Positions 26,627 through 34,785 of a stretch of 64,000 nt of DNA are shown piece by piece. Position numbers and translations under genes: made by a program. The DNA lies in NCBI RefSeq assembly GCF_034008315.1, contig NZ_CP125377.1:1500001-1564000 (forward strand), in the 5' to 3' direction. Numbering within the stretch: position 1 is the stretch's first letter; each line of letters starts with the position of its first letter. The stretch comes from Pseudomonas sp. P8_241 (GTDB lineage Bacteria; Pseudomonadota; Gammaproteobacteria; Pseudomonadales; Pseudomonadaceae). Under the pieces are notes generated by a model. That model searched no databases. It was given only the letters and a program-made list of their open reading frames with translations, and had not been told where the DNA came from.

Positions 26627-27001
26627 TTGTCATGGCCGTCCTACTCATCAACTGCTGGCCTCTTTCGTCAGGCTAGACCGACGGCCAAAAGCGCTTGTAG
26701 TTGCGTTCAGAAAATTAGAGCTGTTTCATTGCGAATTGGTGAACTCCCGGAGTCAAGCATGGCAGCGATAGAAATCGGGATTACCACCATGGTGACCTGT
26801 GCGTATCTAGGTTATCTCCAAACCTGTGGCGCAGTAACAATCACCAATATCAAGGGCGAGGCTGTCCAGGAGAATCGATGCCCGGTGTGTAAGGTTGGAG
26901 TCATCGTGGAGCGCACCGGAAAATATGGAGACTTCAAGTCCTGTTCAAATTTTCCACGATGCAAATTCAAGCCAAGACCAAATACCTCTTCCCAATCTTA
27001 G
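26627..27001 (+). CDS. Protein with topoisomerase-type C4 zinc finger (start uncertain)
   Basis: The last ~45 residues are a clear zf-C4_Topoisom finger: NRCPVCKVGVIVERTGKYGD then FKSCSNFPRCKFKP. Upstream residues are less convincing: KIRAVSLRIGELPE may be a remnant of a larger nuclease-type (DUF2726/NERD-like) protein that often carries this finger at its C-terminus. ATG codons at 26627 and 26760 are both possible. It could be a 5'-truncated gene. Confidence 0.45.
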   Translation: MSWPSYSSTAGLFRQARPTAKSACSCVQKIRAVSLRIGELPESSMAAIEIGITTMVTCAYLGYLQTCGAVTITNIKGEAVQENRCPVCKVGVIVERTGKYGDFKSCSNFPRCKFKPRPNTSSQS

Positions 27002-27173
27002 CGGACTGCTTTCCGGCCTCGTAGTTTTTGAGGTTGATTGGCCTGCAAGTGATGGTCGTCACCCCTTCGTACTTTCGTCGTCGTGTCGTTGGTGACTGTC
27101 CAATCCTCGGCTGCGCCATGCACCTCTCCGACCGCGTGGTGTATCCGGTCATAGCCGTAGGCTATAACCGATT

Positions 27174-28328
27174 GTGAGCCAGGCGTATTGGACGGCCTGG
27201 AAGGAGCTTTCGTTGGTAACGCTGAATCGAATTTGGTGGCAGCATCTGGCACCCAAATCCATGCACCGTCGGTTGGGTGAAGTAGAGAAAATTCTCTCGA
27301 CTTGGTGTAACAGCCCCTATGGGCAGCACTGGCTACAGGTGGCTCGAAACCCTGGGCAGGCGCTCAGATTGTTTCCCGGTCAAGCCATCCCTGCTGTCCA
27401 CCTCATTGCGCTTGGTAGCCGCCCCATTTTCGTTGCTCCTCAACAAATGGTCAGAGAAGGCCACAGATTCGTTGGAGCCAAGGAATTCACATCAGGGCGC
27501 CCCCTTGCTGACAGCGAGATCGCAATAGCTCCGGAGATACGCCTGGATGTCGTGACTGATGAGGCACTCATCAAAGCTTCGCTTAGGCTTCAGTTGTCGG
27601 GGCATGTTCCTGGCGTTAAATCGCCCAGCATGATCTTTTCAATTCCGGCCCATTATTTACTTTCACCTCAGCGGTGGCCTGATAAGGCATATGCGCTGTA
27701 CCAGCATATTTTTGGCATGGGAAATTCCTATCCCAATGACGGGTTCTTTTACGTTGGTATCACAAAGCGGCGCTGGCAAACGAGATGGGCCGAGCACTTG
27801 CGAGCAGTGGAGAAAGGCAGCCAGTTGCTGTTCCATCGAAAGTTCAGAGAGGAGAGGGCGGCGGGGCATATTACGTATATTCACCATAAGGTGATGGCGA
27901 TCACTGATGACCTTGAAGCACTTTACAATGGCGAAGAATTTTTGATCAACGGTCACTGGGAGGATGAGAGGCGCCTCAATATGATCCCTGGCGGGAGAGC
28001 CGGCCTACGCTATCTTAGAGAACACTCCATTCTCGCCAAAGGTGTGATTGCTATGCCAGATGATCGAGATCGTTCGATCGGCGAATGGCTTCACACGCAT
28101 GAAGGCAAAAGCCTTCCTCCTGCGAGTATTACCGATAGATGGCAGGACGATACATGGGCTGCCGCCCAGATTTGTAGCCGCTCCGACCGTCTTTCGACAT
28201 CGCAGATCGTGGCCATACGAGACCTGTCTTCCAAGCACTCTTCTGACGAGATTGTAGAGCGGACTGGAGCGACGGTTGAGCAGATCCGAAGCGTTATTGC
28301 GGGCAAGACATACTCACGCGTCAAATGA
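27174..28328 (+). CDS. GIY-YIG-like nuclease domain protein
   Basis: 384 residues from a GTG with no strong ribosome site. The middle holds a GIY-YIG-type core: FFYVGITKRRWQTRWAEHLR (about 184-203) supplies the YVGIT strand and the R..H helix, and EEFLINGHWEDERRLNMIPGG (about 252-272) gives the catalytic-type Glu and the LN..PGG end. The N-terminal ~150 residues, including GRPLADSEIAIAPEIRLD, are unknown. The C-terminus, VAIRDLSSKHSSDEIVERTG, resembles a homeodomain-like helix-turn-helix. A DNA-cleaving enzyme of the cargo region is a reasonable inference. Confidence 0.6.
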   Translation: MSQAYWTAWKELSLVTLNRIWWQHLAPKSMHRRLGEVEKILSTWCNSPYGQHWLQVARNPGQALRLFPGQAIPAVHLIALGSRPIFVAPQQMVREGHRFVGAKEFTSGRPLADSEIAIAPEIRLDVVTDEALIKASLRLQLSGHVPGVKSPSMIFSIPAHYLLSPQRWPDKAYALYQHIFGMGNSYPNDGFFYVGITKRRWQTRWAEHLRAVEKGSQLLFHRKFREERAAGHITYIHHKVMAITDDLEALYNGEEFLINGHWEDERRLNMIPGGRAGLRYLREHSILAKGVIAMPDDRDRSIGEWLHTHEGKSLPPASITDRWQDDTWAAAQICSRSDRLSTSQIVAIRDLSSKHSSDEIVERTGATVEQIRSVIAGKTYSRVK

Positions 28329-28424
28329 GTACAGAGTCTATAGCGTGGATGCCCAAATATTCGGTGGATTGCTTTCGGTCGATGGTGCCTTCTGCTTCCG
28401 CTGTGGCGCCCATCTACGAGTTAG

Positions 28425-28688
28425 CTAGTACCGAGGCTTCGACCATCCGGGGTATCCGTCGAGTTCTTCCAGGAGATCGTCATCGTCACGATTGTTGCGA
28501 TAGCCGTTCGGCACCGGGCGTTCAAGCTCTTCGAAAATGAGGATCGACTGAGTCTGCTTGGCGGGAACGTAGTAGATCGCCTGCTCGTAGCAGGCGAATC
28601 GTCGCGCATCATCACTGTTGCTCCAGTCTGCGAGGATTTTCCGATGAGAATGACGGACGATGACGACACAGTGCATTGCGACGTTCAA
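28425..28688 (-). CDS. Small hypothetical protein downstream of the MauJ-like gene
   Basis: 87 residues from a TTG that has AAGG upstream; an ATG at 28676 is the alternative. The sequence CVVIVRHSHRKILADWSNSD, the YEQAIYYVPAKQTQSILIFE strand-helix pattern and an acidic tail (RDDDDLLEELDGYPGW) look protein-like, and the opposite frames look poor. No family recognised. It follows the 441-residue gene by 84 bp on the same strand. Confidence 0.4.
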   Translation of the reverse strand: MNVAMHCVVIVRHSHRKILADWSNSDDARRFACYEQAIYYVPAKQTQSILIFEELERPVPNGYRNNRDDDDLLEELDGYPGWSKPRY

Positions 28689-28772
28689 ATGCCCTTAGCG
28701 CAGGGCAGGGAGCTGCTGCAACTGGTGATCACATTGAGGGAGTCGAATAACTTCACCGCCTCCATGGAGCAG

Positions 28773-30098
28773 TTAACCCTCTTCAGGGGGCATTCTCTCC
28801 AAAGCGGCTTTGAGCTCGTCGATGATCCGCCGGTGGCCCGCCAAGTCTGGCATGGCATTCTCTAGTATGAAAGGCTCTGATTTACCTAAGCGCTGCTGCA
28901 GGTTTGAAGACCAGATTTCCACCGACGCATTGCAGTACAAGGCGAATTTAAACTCCTGTAGAGACAGCTCTGACTCGATGTCACTTCTGCTATCACGCCG
29001 CTCGTTTAGTAAACCACATCCCCCAAAAGGATCTATTGAGAGACGCTCGTTTCTGAAATCCATCCAGAAAATAAACGCCACTCGACCATTGGCCGATTCC
29101 AGACGAACACCTATCTTCCCGTCATCCATGCCAGCGGATATAAGGCGCATGTTTCCAAGGGGAGCGCATGTCTTTCCTTTGCGTGCGAGTACGTAAAACT
29201 CATCAGGAATTTCGTATTGCCGATTAGGGACTAGCTCACCCCGCGTTAGCCCGTCCAGCTGCTCCTGGTCAAACAGGGCACGAAATCCTTCGAGCTCATA
29301 CAGGTGCTCCCGATCATATGCCCACCGTGCTGGCACCCCAAGACGCTCCTCCATAGCGAGCTCAGCAAGATGTCTCATCAGTGGCTTGTCCATGTGAATC
29401 CGCTGGTGATCATCCGGGTCATCCGGATCTACGATATCGTCGCGTTCGGCATGGGCGATAGCATGGCGCCCTTGTGTTGCAAGATACTCGGAGATGTCCG
29501 TTCCAGAAGCCTGCAGCTCATCACGACGCGCAATTGCCTCTCTGTCCGTTAATACCGATAGGGCCTGCTGGATCCACGGCCCTCGTTCTCGGCCAACAGG
29601 CAGGGAGCGAGCAAAGCCTTTGTAGAATCCGAGGAAAGAGTAGAAGGGATTGCTGAGTGATAGCCCTTCACGATAGTAGGCCATTGCTTTGCGGGCTTCA
29701 TCGCTTTGAGGGGAGTGGAGGTTCTCCTCAGAAAAAAACTCGGTAAAGGCGTTATTGCGAAGCATGCCAACACGATGTGGATGGCTACCACCACCCCACA
29801 TGACAATCTCAACTTTCGCACCCTCACGCCAGGCAATTGCAGTTGCCAGGCGCATCACTGCAGCTCGCCCTTCTTTGACAGTCATGCCTTGACCATTAAC
29901 TCGAAGCGCGATTGCAGGAAGGCTCCGATGCTGCCCTTCGGATATAGCTGGTTGCAGCAGAAACTCTAGCCCCTCAAAGGTTATCAGCTGAGCCCTATTC
30001 GGCCAGAAAACCTGGGTTTCCAGCCCGCCAACCACCCATTCACCTCGCTGGGCCTGATATTGCTCTGCTCGTTCGAATGGATCATCGGTCGCCAGCAT
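28773..30098 (-). CDS. MauJ-like family protein
   Basis: 441 residues, AGGAG before the ATG. The central part, AYYREGLSLSNPFYSFLGFYKG (about 140-161) and the helix TQGRHAIAHAERDDIVDPDD (about 208-227), matches proteins annotated as methylamine utilisation MauJ, a family of helical proteins of unknown role that is widespread in accessory DNA far from mau genes. The N-terminus is a beta-rich domain (GLEFLLQPAISEGQHRSLPA) and the C-terminal ~120 residues form another, around AFIFWMDFRNERLSIDPFGG. No methylamine genes are present, so the name says little about function. Confidence 0.55.
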   Translation of the reverse strand: MLATDDPFERAEQYQAQRGEWVVGGLETQVFWPNRAQLITFEGLEFLLQPAISEGQHRSLPAIALRVNGQGMTVKEGRAAVMRLATAIAWREGAKVEIVMWGGGSHPHRVGMLRNNAFTEFFSEENLHSPQSDEARKAMAYYREGLSLSNPFYSFLGFYKGFARSLPVGRERGPWIQQALSVLTDREAIARRDELQASGTDISEYLATQGRHAIAHAERDDIVDPDDPDDHQRIHMDKPLMRHLAELAMEERLGVPARWAYDREHLYELEGFRALFDQEQLDGLTRGELVPNRQYEIPDEFYVLARKGKTCAPLGNMRLISAGMDDGKIGVRLESANGRVAFIFWMDFRNERLSIDPFGGCGLLNERRDSRSDIESELSLQEFKFALYCNASVEIWSSNLQQRLGKSEPFILENAMPDLAGHRRIIDELKAALERMPPEEG

Positions 30099-30317
30099 TG
30101 TGAAGCTCCTAGGGTTTGGCGGTTACAGGTTCAACCTCAGTTTATATTGGTTGCCGATGTGAGCGTGACCTGAAGGCCTAGCCATTTAAGACCGGCTCCT
30201 GCAGAACATTCGATCATGCCGGCCACATGGGAAGATGGAAGCCTCTTAGCCAAGATGCATCTGAGGGAGAGCACCTGGGTTCACACCGCAGGCTTTTAAG
30301 ACGCGCCCCTTTTTGGC

Positions 30318-31028
30318 TTAACCGGCCACGTGGTGGGGCATCGGAATGAACGTAAGCGCCTGATCGCCCGCCCAGGCTGACATCGCAACCATCACCTCTT
30401 TACCATCTACAAGAGCGATGTCACACGTGCTCGAGACTGTTTCGCTGATGGCCGAAACTTCACTAATTAACTTAAGCATGTAGGAGACCACCAACTCTCT
30501 CACCTGATCAGTAGGATGCGATTCGATTGATGCAGTCACCACATCCTGTAGCTTGGCCTGTAGCTCTTGCGCTTGCTCCAAGGAAAAACCGCCAGGGAAG
30601 CACATTACTCTTCCCTCGGTTAGGCCGCATAAGGATTCGGCGCTGTGATGCTGGTGGAAGTAGACGAACCGAGTAACCGCCTGATCATTTACCACAGTCG
30701 GATATGTGAACATCCATGAGGTCTCGGCTAGATCTGCTTGAAGGCGAGGGCTTCCGGCATGGAGTTCTGAGAACGAGTTGCGGGTACGCAGGATCAAGTC
30801 CAAGACATCATCAGGGCTATTGAAACCGTGGTCTCTAACATACGATTTGACGGGATCTAGCATCGCCACTGAGCCTGCGCCAATGATGACGCCAACTTTA
30901 GTCCTAACAATCTTTTCCTCGTTGTCACCATGAGGGATTTTCACGCCGTCTTGGGTGATTTGGGTGACACGCTTGTCAGCCGCGATGATGACCTCATCAC
31001 CTAGATGAGCAACCAAAATACAGGTCAT
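30318..31028 (-). CDS. Stand-alone proteasome-like Ntn hydrolase
   Basis: 236 residues from the ATG at 31028, which has GAGAGG upstream; the ORF start at 31064 is rejected because it hides the N-terminal Thr. After Met removal Thr1 would be the nucleophile (TCILVAHLGDEVIIAADKRV). Asp lies at mature position 17 and a Lys (EEKIVRTKVGVIIGAG) at about 38, the Thr1/Asp17/Lys33 pattern of proteasome beta subunits with a small insertion. Strand-loop GAGSVAML follows. No regulatory ATPase or HslU is nearby, unlike HslV. It could be a peptidase or amidase. It is transcribed divergently from the AbrB-type gene. Confidence 0.65.
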   Translation of the reverse strand: MTCILVAHLGDEVIIAADKRVTQITQDGVKIPHGDNEEKIVRTKVGVIIGAGSVAMLDPVKSYVRDHGFNSPDDVLDLILRTRNSFSELHAGSPRLQADLAETSWMFTYPTVVNDQAVTRFVYFHQHHSAESLCGLTEGRVMCFPGGFSLEQAQELQAKLQDVVTASIESHPTDQVRELVVSYMLKLISEVSAISETVSSTCDIALVDGKEVMVAMSAWAGDQALTFIPMPHHVAG

Positions 31029-31142
31029 GATGAACCTCTCTATGAACATGAGCCAAGCCGGCAAGGCCGAAGGCGCGAGTATGGAAGCCCATCGGGCCTA
31101 AGCGAGGCTATCATCTATGTGGTAGCTCAGAAGGGAGTTCAG

Positions 31143-31385
31143 ATGACTACCGCATTCGTGTCTTCAAAAGGGCAAATCACAATTCCTGTGGAGGTTAGGG
31201 CCACGCTTGGCCTAAGCCCTGGGGATAGAGTCGAATTTGTAGAATTTGAGGTTGGCCAGTTTGCCATCAAAGCCGCCACGTACTCTGTGCATAGCCTCAA
31301 AGGCATGATCCGAAAGCCGACAGTTGCCGTGAGCATAGAGGACATGAATGCAGCCATCGCCGCTAAAGGTGCAGATGCTCGCTAG
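31143..31385 (+). CDS. AbrB/MazE/SpoVT-type antitoxin-like DNA-binding protein
   Basis: 80 residues from the ATG at 31143 with GGGAG upstream. The N-terminal swapped-hairpin domain is classical: FVSSKGQITIPVEVRATLGL then SPGDRVEFVE. The C-terminus, HSLKGMIRKPTVAVSIEDMN then AAIAAKG, is the toxin-binding type found in VapB antitoxins. The partner PIN-domain toxin, expected directly downstream, is absent: the next 381 bp have no such ORF. It may be an orphan antitoxin or a regulator of the divergent Ntn-hydrolase gene, 114 bp away. Confidence 0.82.
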   Translation: MTTAFVSSKGQITIPVEVRATLGLSPGDRVEFVEFEVGQFAIKAATYSVHSLKGMIRKPTVAVSIEDMNAAIAAKGADAR

Positions 31386-31541
31386 CGCAGAGTGTACCGA
31401 AGCTTGCTGTATCTCCGGCATTGGCACGCAAGGGAAAACAGGGGGCTAGAACGCCGTCTTGGAGCTGATGGGAGGCTGGAAACGGCCAGCAGCGAACCTG
31501 GGGTTAACCGCCGCATAGGCAGCAAGGGCGACTGGTTGTAG

Positions 31542-31667
31542 CTAGTGGTGGATGTAGGCTTGGCTGGCAGTGTGAGTATTCGTGAATGCCCATACACCTA
31601 CCGAAAGCTGATAGACGCCAATCTCAGACAGAAGGCCTTTGGCCTTTTCAACGTAGTCGTTATTCAC
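31542..31667 (-). CDS. Possible 41-residue small protein
   Basis: A short frame starting with GTG, AAGGA 10 nt upstream, coding NNDYVEKAKGLLSEIGVYQL and ending ASQAYIHH. It is the only coding-like signal in the 381 bp between the AbrB-type gene and the 168-residue gene. It could also be the start of a truncated larger gene. Confidence 0.25.
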   Translation of the reverse strand: MNNDYVEKAKGLLSEIGVYQLSVGVWAFTNTHTASQAYIHH

Positions 31668-31766
31668 GAATTATAATTCCTTGTGCCAATTTGGTGTCCC
31701 ATTCGCCAATGTTCCTGTTAAGGGCGCGCATGGCTTACAGTAGTTGAAGCCGTTACTCGAATTTCA

Positions 31767-32273
31767 TCAGGGTTGGCCCGACTCGTCACTGTCATCGTTG
31801 TCGTGAGTCCGCCAGTCGCCCGCCAAGGGTATGACTGCACTATGTTGATACCTCCCGAATGGTGATTCAGCGTCGTGTGGAGGAAGCTGGAATGAATGCC
31901 TCCGCTCCAATAGCTCAGGAAAGCGCTTGAAGACCGTCAGGTGGTGCAAGGGGATGGTTTGAATGTAGGCGAAGAGATTGCCTAGGTTGATGCTGACGCT
32001 AGGTTTTCCGGGCTTCCGAAACTCAACGCTCAGTACATGCGAGAGACTCCAATCGATCAAATTGATATCGATGTCAGGTCGGGCATCAGTCCAGGACGAT
32101 GCAAGCTGAGAGGCGTGACTATAGCTACGGTAGCCTAGACCTTTAGCGAGCAGTTCTAATGCTTGGGTATGCATGATCGGTTTTAAGCCAGGCCAGGTTT
32201 TGATGACGAAGCGAGCAGCTCTCTTAATGCCGCCATGGCGTTCAAGATCAGCGGGAAAAAGGGGAAGGATCAT
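31767..32273 (-). CDS. Hypothetical protein with ALELLAKGLGY motif
   Basis: 168 residues; GGAG lies about 10 nt before the ATG. The N-terminal helix MHTQALELLAKGLGYRSYSH (about 34-53) resembles a short module seen in several accessory-region proteins ('ALELLA..LGY.sW..L'). The rest shows no known motif and ends in an acidic, Asp-rich tail (HDNDDSDESGQP). It lies 3' of the three-paralogue group on the same strand. Confidence 0.55.
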   Translation of the reverse strand: MILPLFPADLERHGGIKRAARFVIKTWPGLKPIMHTQALELLAKGLGYRSYSHASQLASSWTDARPDIDINLIDWSLSHVLSVEFRKPGKPSVSINLGNLFAYIQTIPLHHLTVFKRFPELLERRHSFQLPPHDAESPFGRYQHSAVIPLAGDWRTHDNDDSDESGQP

Positions 32274-32470
32274 CGCAAACTCCGGTCGTTAGAGGTGTCC
32301 GCTACCGTATTTTTCACGCTGCAAGACTTTGTCGTACTTAACGTATGTTCCATAAGACGGGCCTCGTTAGCGGTGATGGAGTTGCTTTAAGTGTCTTGCA
32401 CCTAATTCTGCTTTAATAGGCTAGGAATTTGTTAGCGCATCAAAACAGTGAAATGTCAGTTTTTACTTCT

Positions 32471-33007
32471 TTATAATTCAATATCCTTGAAGGCAAAATA
32501 CATCTCCTCATAAGCGTAAACTCCGAAGTTTTCGGTACTCAAAATATGTGGCCCATTGAGACGAAGTACGCTATTTGTCTCCAATGACAGGAGGTCATCT
32601 GGGCCTAGCCGCTGCAACTCCCAGCTTTGCCATTGGGTTTTCAAGGGATACTCCTTCCATCGGCGATCGTAAGTCAAAGAGATCACATCAGCGTTTTTAC
32701 CTTCCGGCAGAGTAGCGATGATGGTTAGTTTTTCTGGGGAAAGATGAAACATCGAAACGGGGGATAGAAGATCGCTTACCAACGCCCGATCGATTAACTC
32801 AAAAATCTCGTACTGCGGGTTTTTGTCCCAAAGGATTGCGAAGCGCTGCAGTCCAAGATCTTGCATTTCGAGTTGCGCACTAAAGCGCTGAGGCGCGGCA
32901 TAAACGGTGTACACCAGTTCACCATTCATCTTACTGACCATGTCGTACTCCGGCTGGAAGAAGCGGGAGCAGGTATGGATTGAGGGCGGTCTTTTCTGCG
33001 TAATCAC
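32471..33007 (-). CDS. Hypothetical protein, paralogue 1 of a three-gene family
   Basis: 178 residues from a GTG with a strong AGGAG. The core LGLQRFAILWDKNPQYEIFE then LIDRALVSDLLSPVSMFHLS (about 51-90) aligns with LQKFAVLWEGRP and LAPVKLLHAS of the next gene and with QSFAVMYGDP and ISAVKLIAVH of the third. There are no membrane segments or catalytic signature. It has no acidic repeat tail. Function unknown; see the finding on this family. Confidence 0.62.
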   Translation of the reverse strand: MITQKRPPSIHTCSRFFQPEYDMVSKMNGELVYTVYAAPQRFSAQLEMQDLGLQRFAILWDKNPQYEIFELIDRALVSDLLSPVSMFHLSPEKLTIIATLPEGKNADVISLTYDRRWKEYPLKTQWQSWELQRLGPDDLLSLETNSVLRLNGPHILSTENFGVYAYEEMYFAFKDIEL

Positions 33008-33177
33008 TTTTTACTCCTAAAAGTTGGTAGCGCCGGCTTGAGCGCTGCTAGTAAGCGGAGCGCGCAGACGCGAGGATGGAAGCCCGAAGGGCCATGACCG
33101 GCGCCTGCGCCGAGGCTTGGTTCACGACAGCCGTCCTCTGGAAGAGGCGCGTACAAGAAGATATTCGACTGCTGGCA

Positions 33178-33801
33178 CTAAAATTTAATGTCATCATCAA
33201 ATGAATCAAAATCGTATCGACCCTCAGATCCTTCTTGAGGCTCTTCTTGAGGCTCTTCTTGAGGCTCTTCTTGAGGCTCTGATCCGAAAATATTTTCAGG
33301 ATCCCACTCATCCCAAAACAGAAACATATCGGATGTGAATTCCGTAATGCCTAATACATTGTTCTCCAAGATTTCGGGAGCGTAATTTCTAAACAGCCTA
33401 CAGCTCTCGACTCGATTGGTTACTTTAAGATCAACAATAAATATTGCCGTCCAGCAGTCATATAAAGCGCCAGGCGCGATATCCGCCCAAGCGTTTACAA
33501 ACCCTTCATAATGGCGGTCGTCCAGCATGGAGTCGTATGCAATGAAAAGTGTACCCTCAGAAGCATGTAACAGCTTTACAGGGGCCAGCACCCCTTTGAT
33601 GATGCCTTTTTCGATCAAGTCGATTACCCGAGTGTCGGGGCGACCTTCCCATAAAACAGCAAACTTCTGCAAAGAAACTGCACTAAGAGGCGTGGAATTA
33701 CCGTCCATTGTCTGCTGAGTGCTGAAAATAGTGTATGCACCCTCACCATGTTCATCATGGGGATGCTCATGTTCTGTATACAGCAGTCGGGAATAGATCA
33801 T
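33178..33801 (-). CDS. Hypothetical protein, paralogue 2, with acidic EPQE repeat tail
   Basis: 207 residues from the ATG at 33801 (AAAAGGTG upstream), not the TTG at 33819. The N-terminus contains a His/Glu-rich stretch (EHEHPHDEHGEG). The family core SLQKFAVLWEGRPDTRVIDL then LAPVKLLHASEGTLFIAYDS follows (about 43-91). The C-terminus has four EPQE repeats, encoded by a 12-bp tandem repeat, then an acidic end (DFDSFDDDIKF). The tail is likely disordered and length-variable. Confidence 0.62.
   Translation of the reverse strand: MIYSRLLYTEHEHPHDEHGEGAYTIFSTQQTMDGNSTPLSAVSLQKFAVLWEGRPDTRVIDLIEKGIIKGVLAPVKLLHASEGTLFIAYDSMLDDRHYEGFVNAWADIAPGALYDCWTAIFIVDLKVTNRVESCRLFRNYAPEILENNVLGITEFTSDMFLFWDEWDPENIFGSEPQEEPQEEPQEEPQEGSEGRYDFDSFDDDIKF
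33231..33280. repeat. 12-bp tandem repeat inside the paralogue 2 gene
   Basis: The unit GAGGCTCTTCTT is repeated about four times (33237-33280 plus a partial copy at 33231-33236). It is in frame and encodes (EPQE)n on the minus strand. Copy-number change would add or remove four residues without a frameshift. Confidence 0.85.
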
Positions 33802-33890
33802 GTACGCACCTTTTGGCAAAGCTACGGTAATGACAGGCGATGTGGGGTAGGCCAGTGCCTTTAATGAAGCGTGACCCTTGGGGCAACGTA

Positions 33891-34562
33891 TTACGCGCCA
33901 GGCTTCCGATTATCCGGATTGATGTAATACGGTGACCAGACACATTTGGAATGTCCCATCATGTCTGCCAAATTTTGCATTTCGACCTGGCAGTGCTGAA
34001 TAGCCTCAGGCTGAGCATTGCCTCCTTCCGATAGGTACGGCCACACATGCTCGTCGATGGATGGTAGGTGAGAGAAATCATCTAGAGACGCCAGATCATA
34101 TTGCTCAATCCCCAAGCTATAGGATTCCAGAATTTCTTTCGCAACCTGCCAAAAGATGTAGTCAGAGTGTCCAGAGTAGACCTCGTCAACGTTCGCAAAA
34201 TCTACTGACAGCCGAATGGGGCTCATACACATCACCTGTATCCACAGTGACTCAATCTCTTGGAAGGTGGCGCTTGATACTCCACCGTCCAGAAAAAGGT
34301 AGAGAGAGTCTTCGTGTACGGCGATAAGCTTCACAGCCGAAATCGCTCCCATGATGTACGCGCGCTCCAAGGCCGCGCTTGTATATGGATTCAACGGATT
34401 CGACGGATCGCCGTACATGACTGCAAAGCTCTGCTTGGCTGGCTGCGGCATTACTTCAAGGCTTGGGGTTTTCCACTGGATGCAGCTGAACACCAAGTGA
34501 TCGGGAGCGTCATGTCGCTCTATAGGGTCGCATTCAGGGTGAAAAAAGTCTGAAAAGGGCAT
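33891..34562 (-). CDS. Hypothetical protein, paralogue 3 of the three-gene family
   Basis: 223 residues from the ATG at 34562 (GGAAG upstream). The conserved core is KQSFAVMYGDPSNPLNPYTS then ALERAYIMGAISAVKLIAVH and EDSLYLFLDGG (about 45-100), matching the two genes downstream. It continues LSVDFANVDEVYSGHSDYIF with an invariant-looking tail ending YINPDNRKPGA. First gene of the set on the minus strand; the three are separated by 89 and 170 bp. Confidence 0.62.
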   Translation of the reverse strand: MPFSDFFHPECDPIERHDAPDHLVFSCIQWKTPSLEVMPQPAKQSFAVMYGDPSNPLNPYTSAALERAYIMGAISAVKLIAVHEDSLYLFLDGGVSSATFQEIESLWIQVMCMSPIRLSVDFANVDEVYSGHSDYIFWQVAKEILESYSLGIEQYDLASLDDFSHLPSIDEHVWPYLSEGGNAQPEAIQHCQVEMQNLADMMGHSKCVWSPYYINPDNRKPGA

Positions 34563-34785
34563 AACGGCTTCCTTCCTGTTGGTTACTTTGTATGAAAGAC
34601 GACAGGGGCTAGGAGTCAATGTGAGTCGATCAGTGGTACTGTTTTTTCATACAAAACAATATCTTAAGCGCATACCCATTGATTTTTTTGCGGGTTGGCG
34701 AAGCATCCCCGCGCCGGAGTTGGCAGGTTTGATTAGTTGGCTTCAGAGCAGAACGCGCAGAGTGGGGGAGAGGGTGGAGAACGGT

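Noticed and set aside
28329..28424. Possible short gene between the GIY-YIG-like gene and its convergent neighbour
   Set aside because: Only 96 bp, no frame with start and ribosome site.
28773..30098. A methylamine utilisation pathway implied by the MauJ-like name
   Set aside because: No mauA/B or other methylamine genes nearby; the family label is historical.
33231..33280. CRISPR-like repeat array
   Set aside because: Units are contiguous 12-mers without spacers and lie in frame inside a gene; no cas genes in the window.
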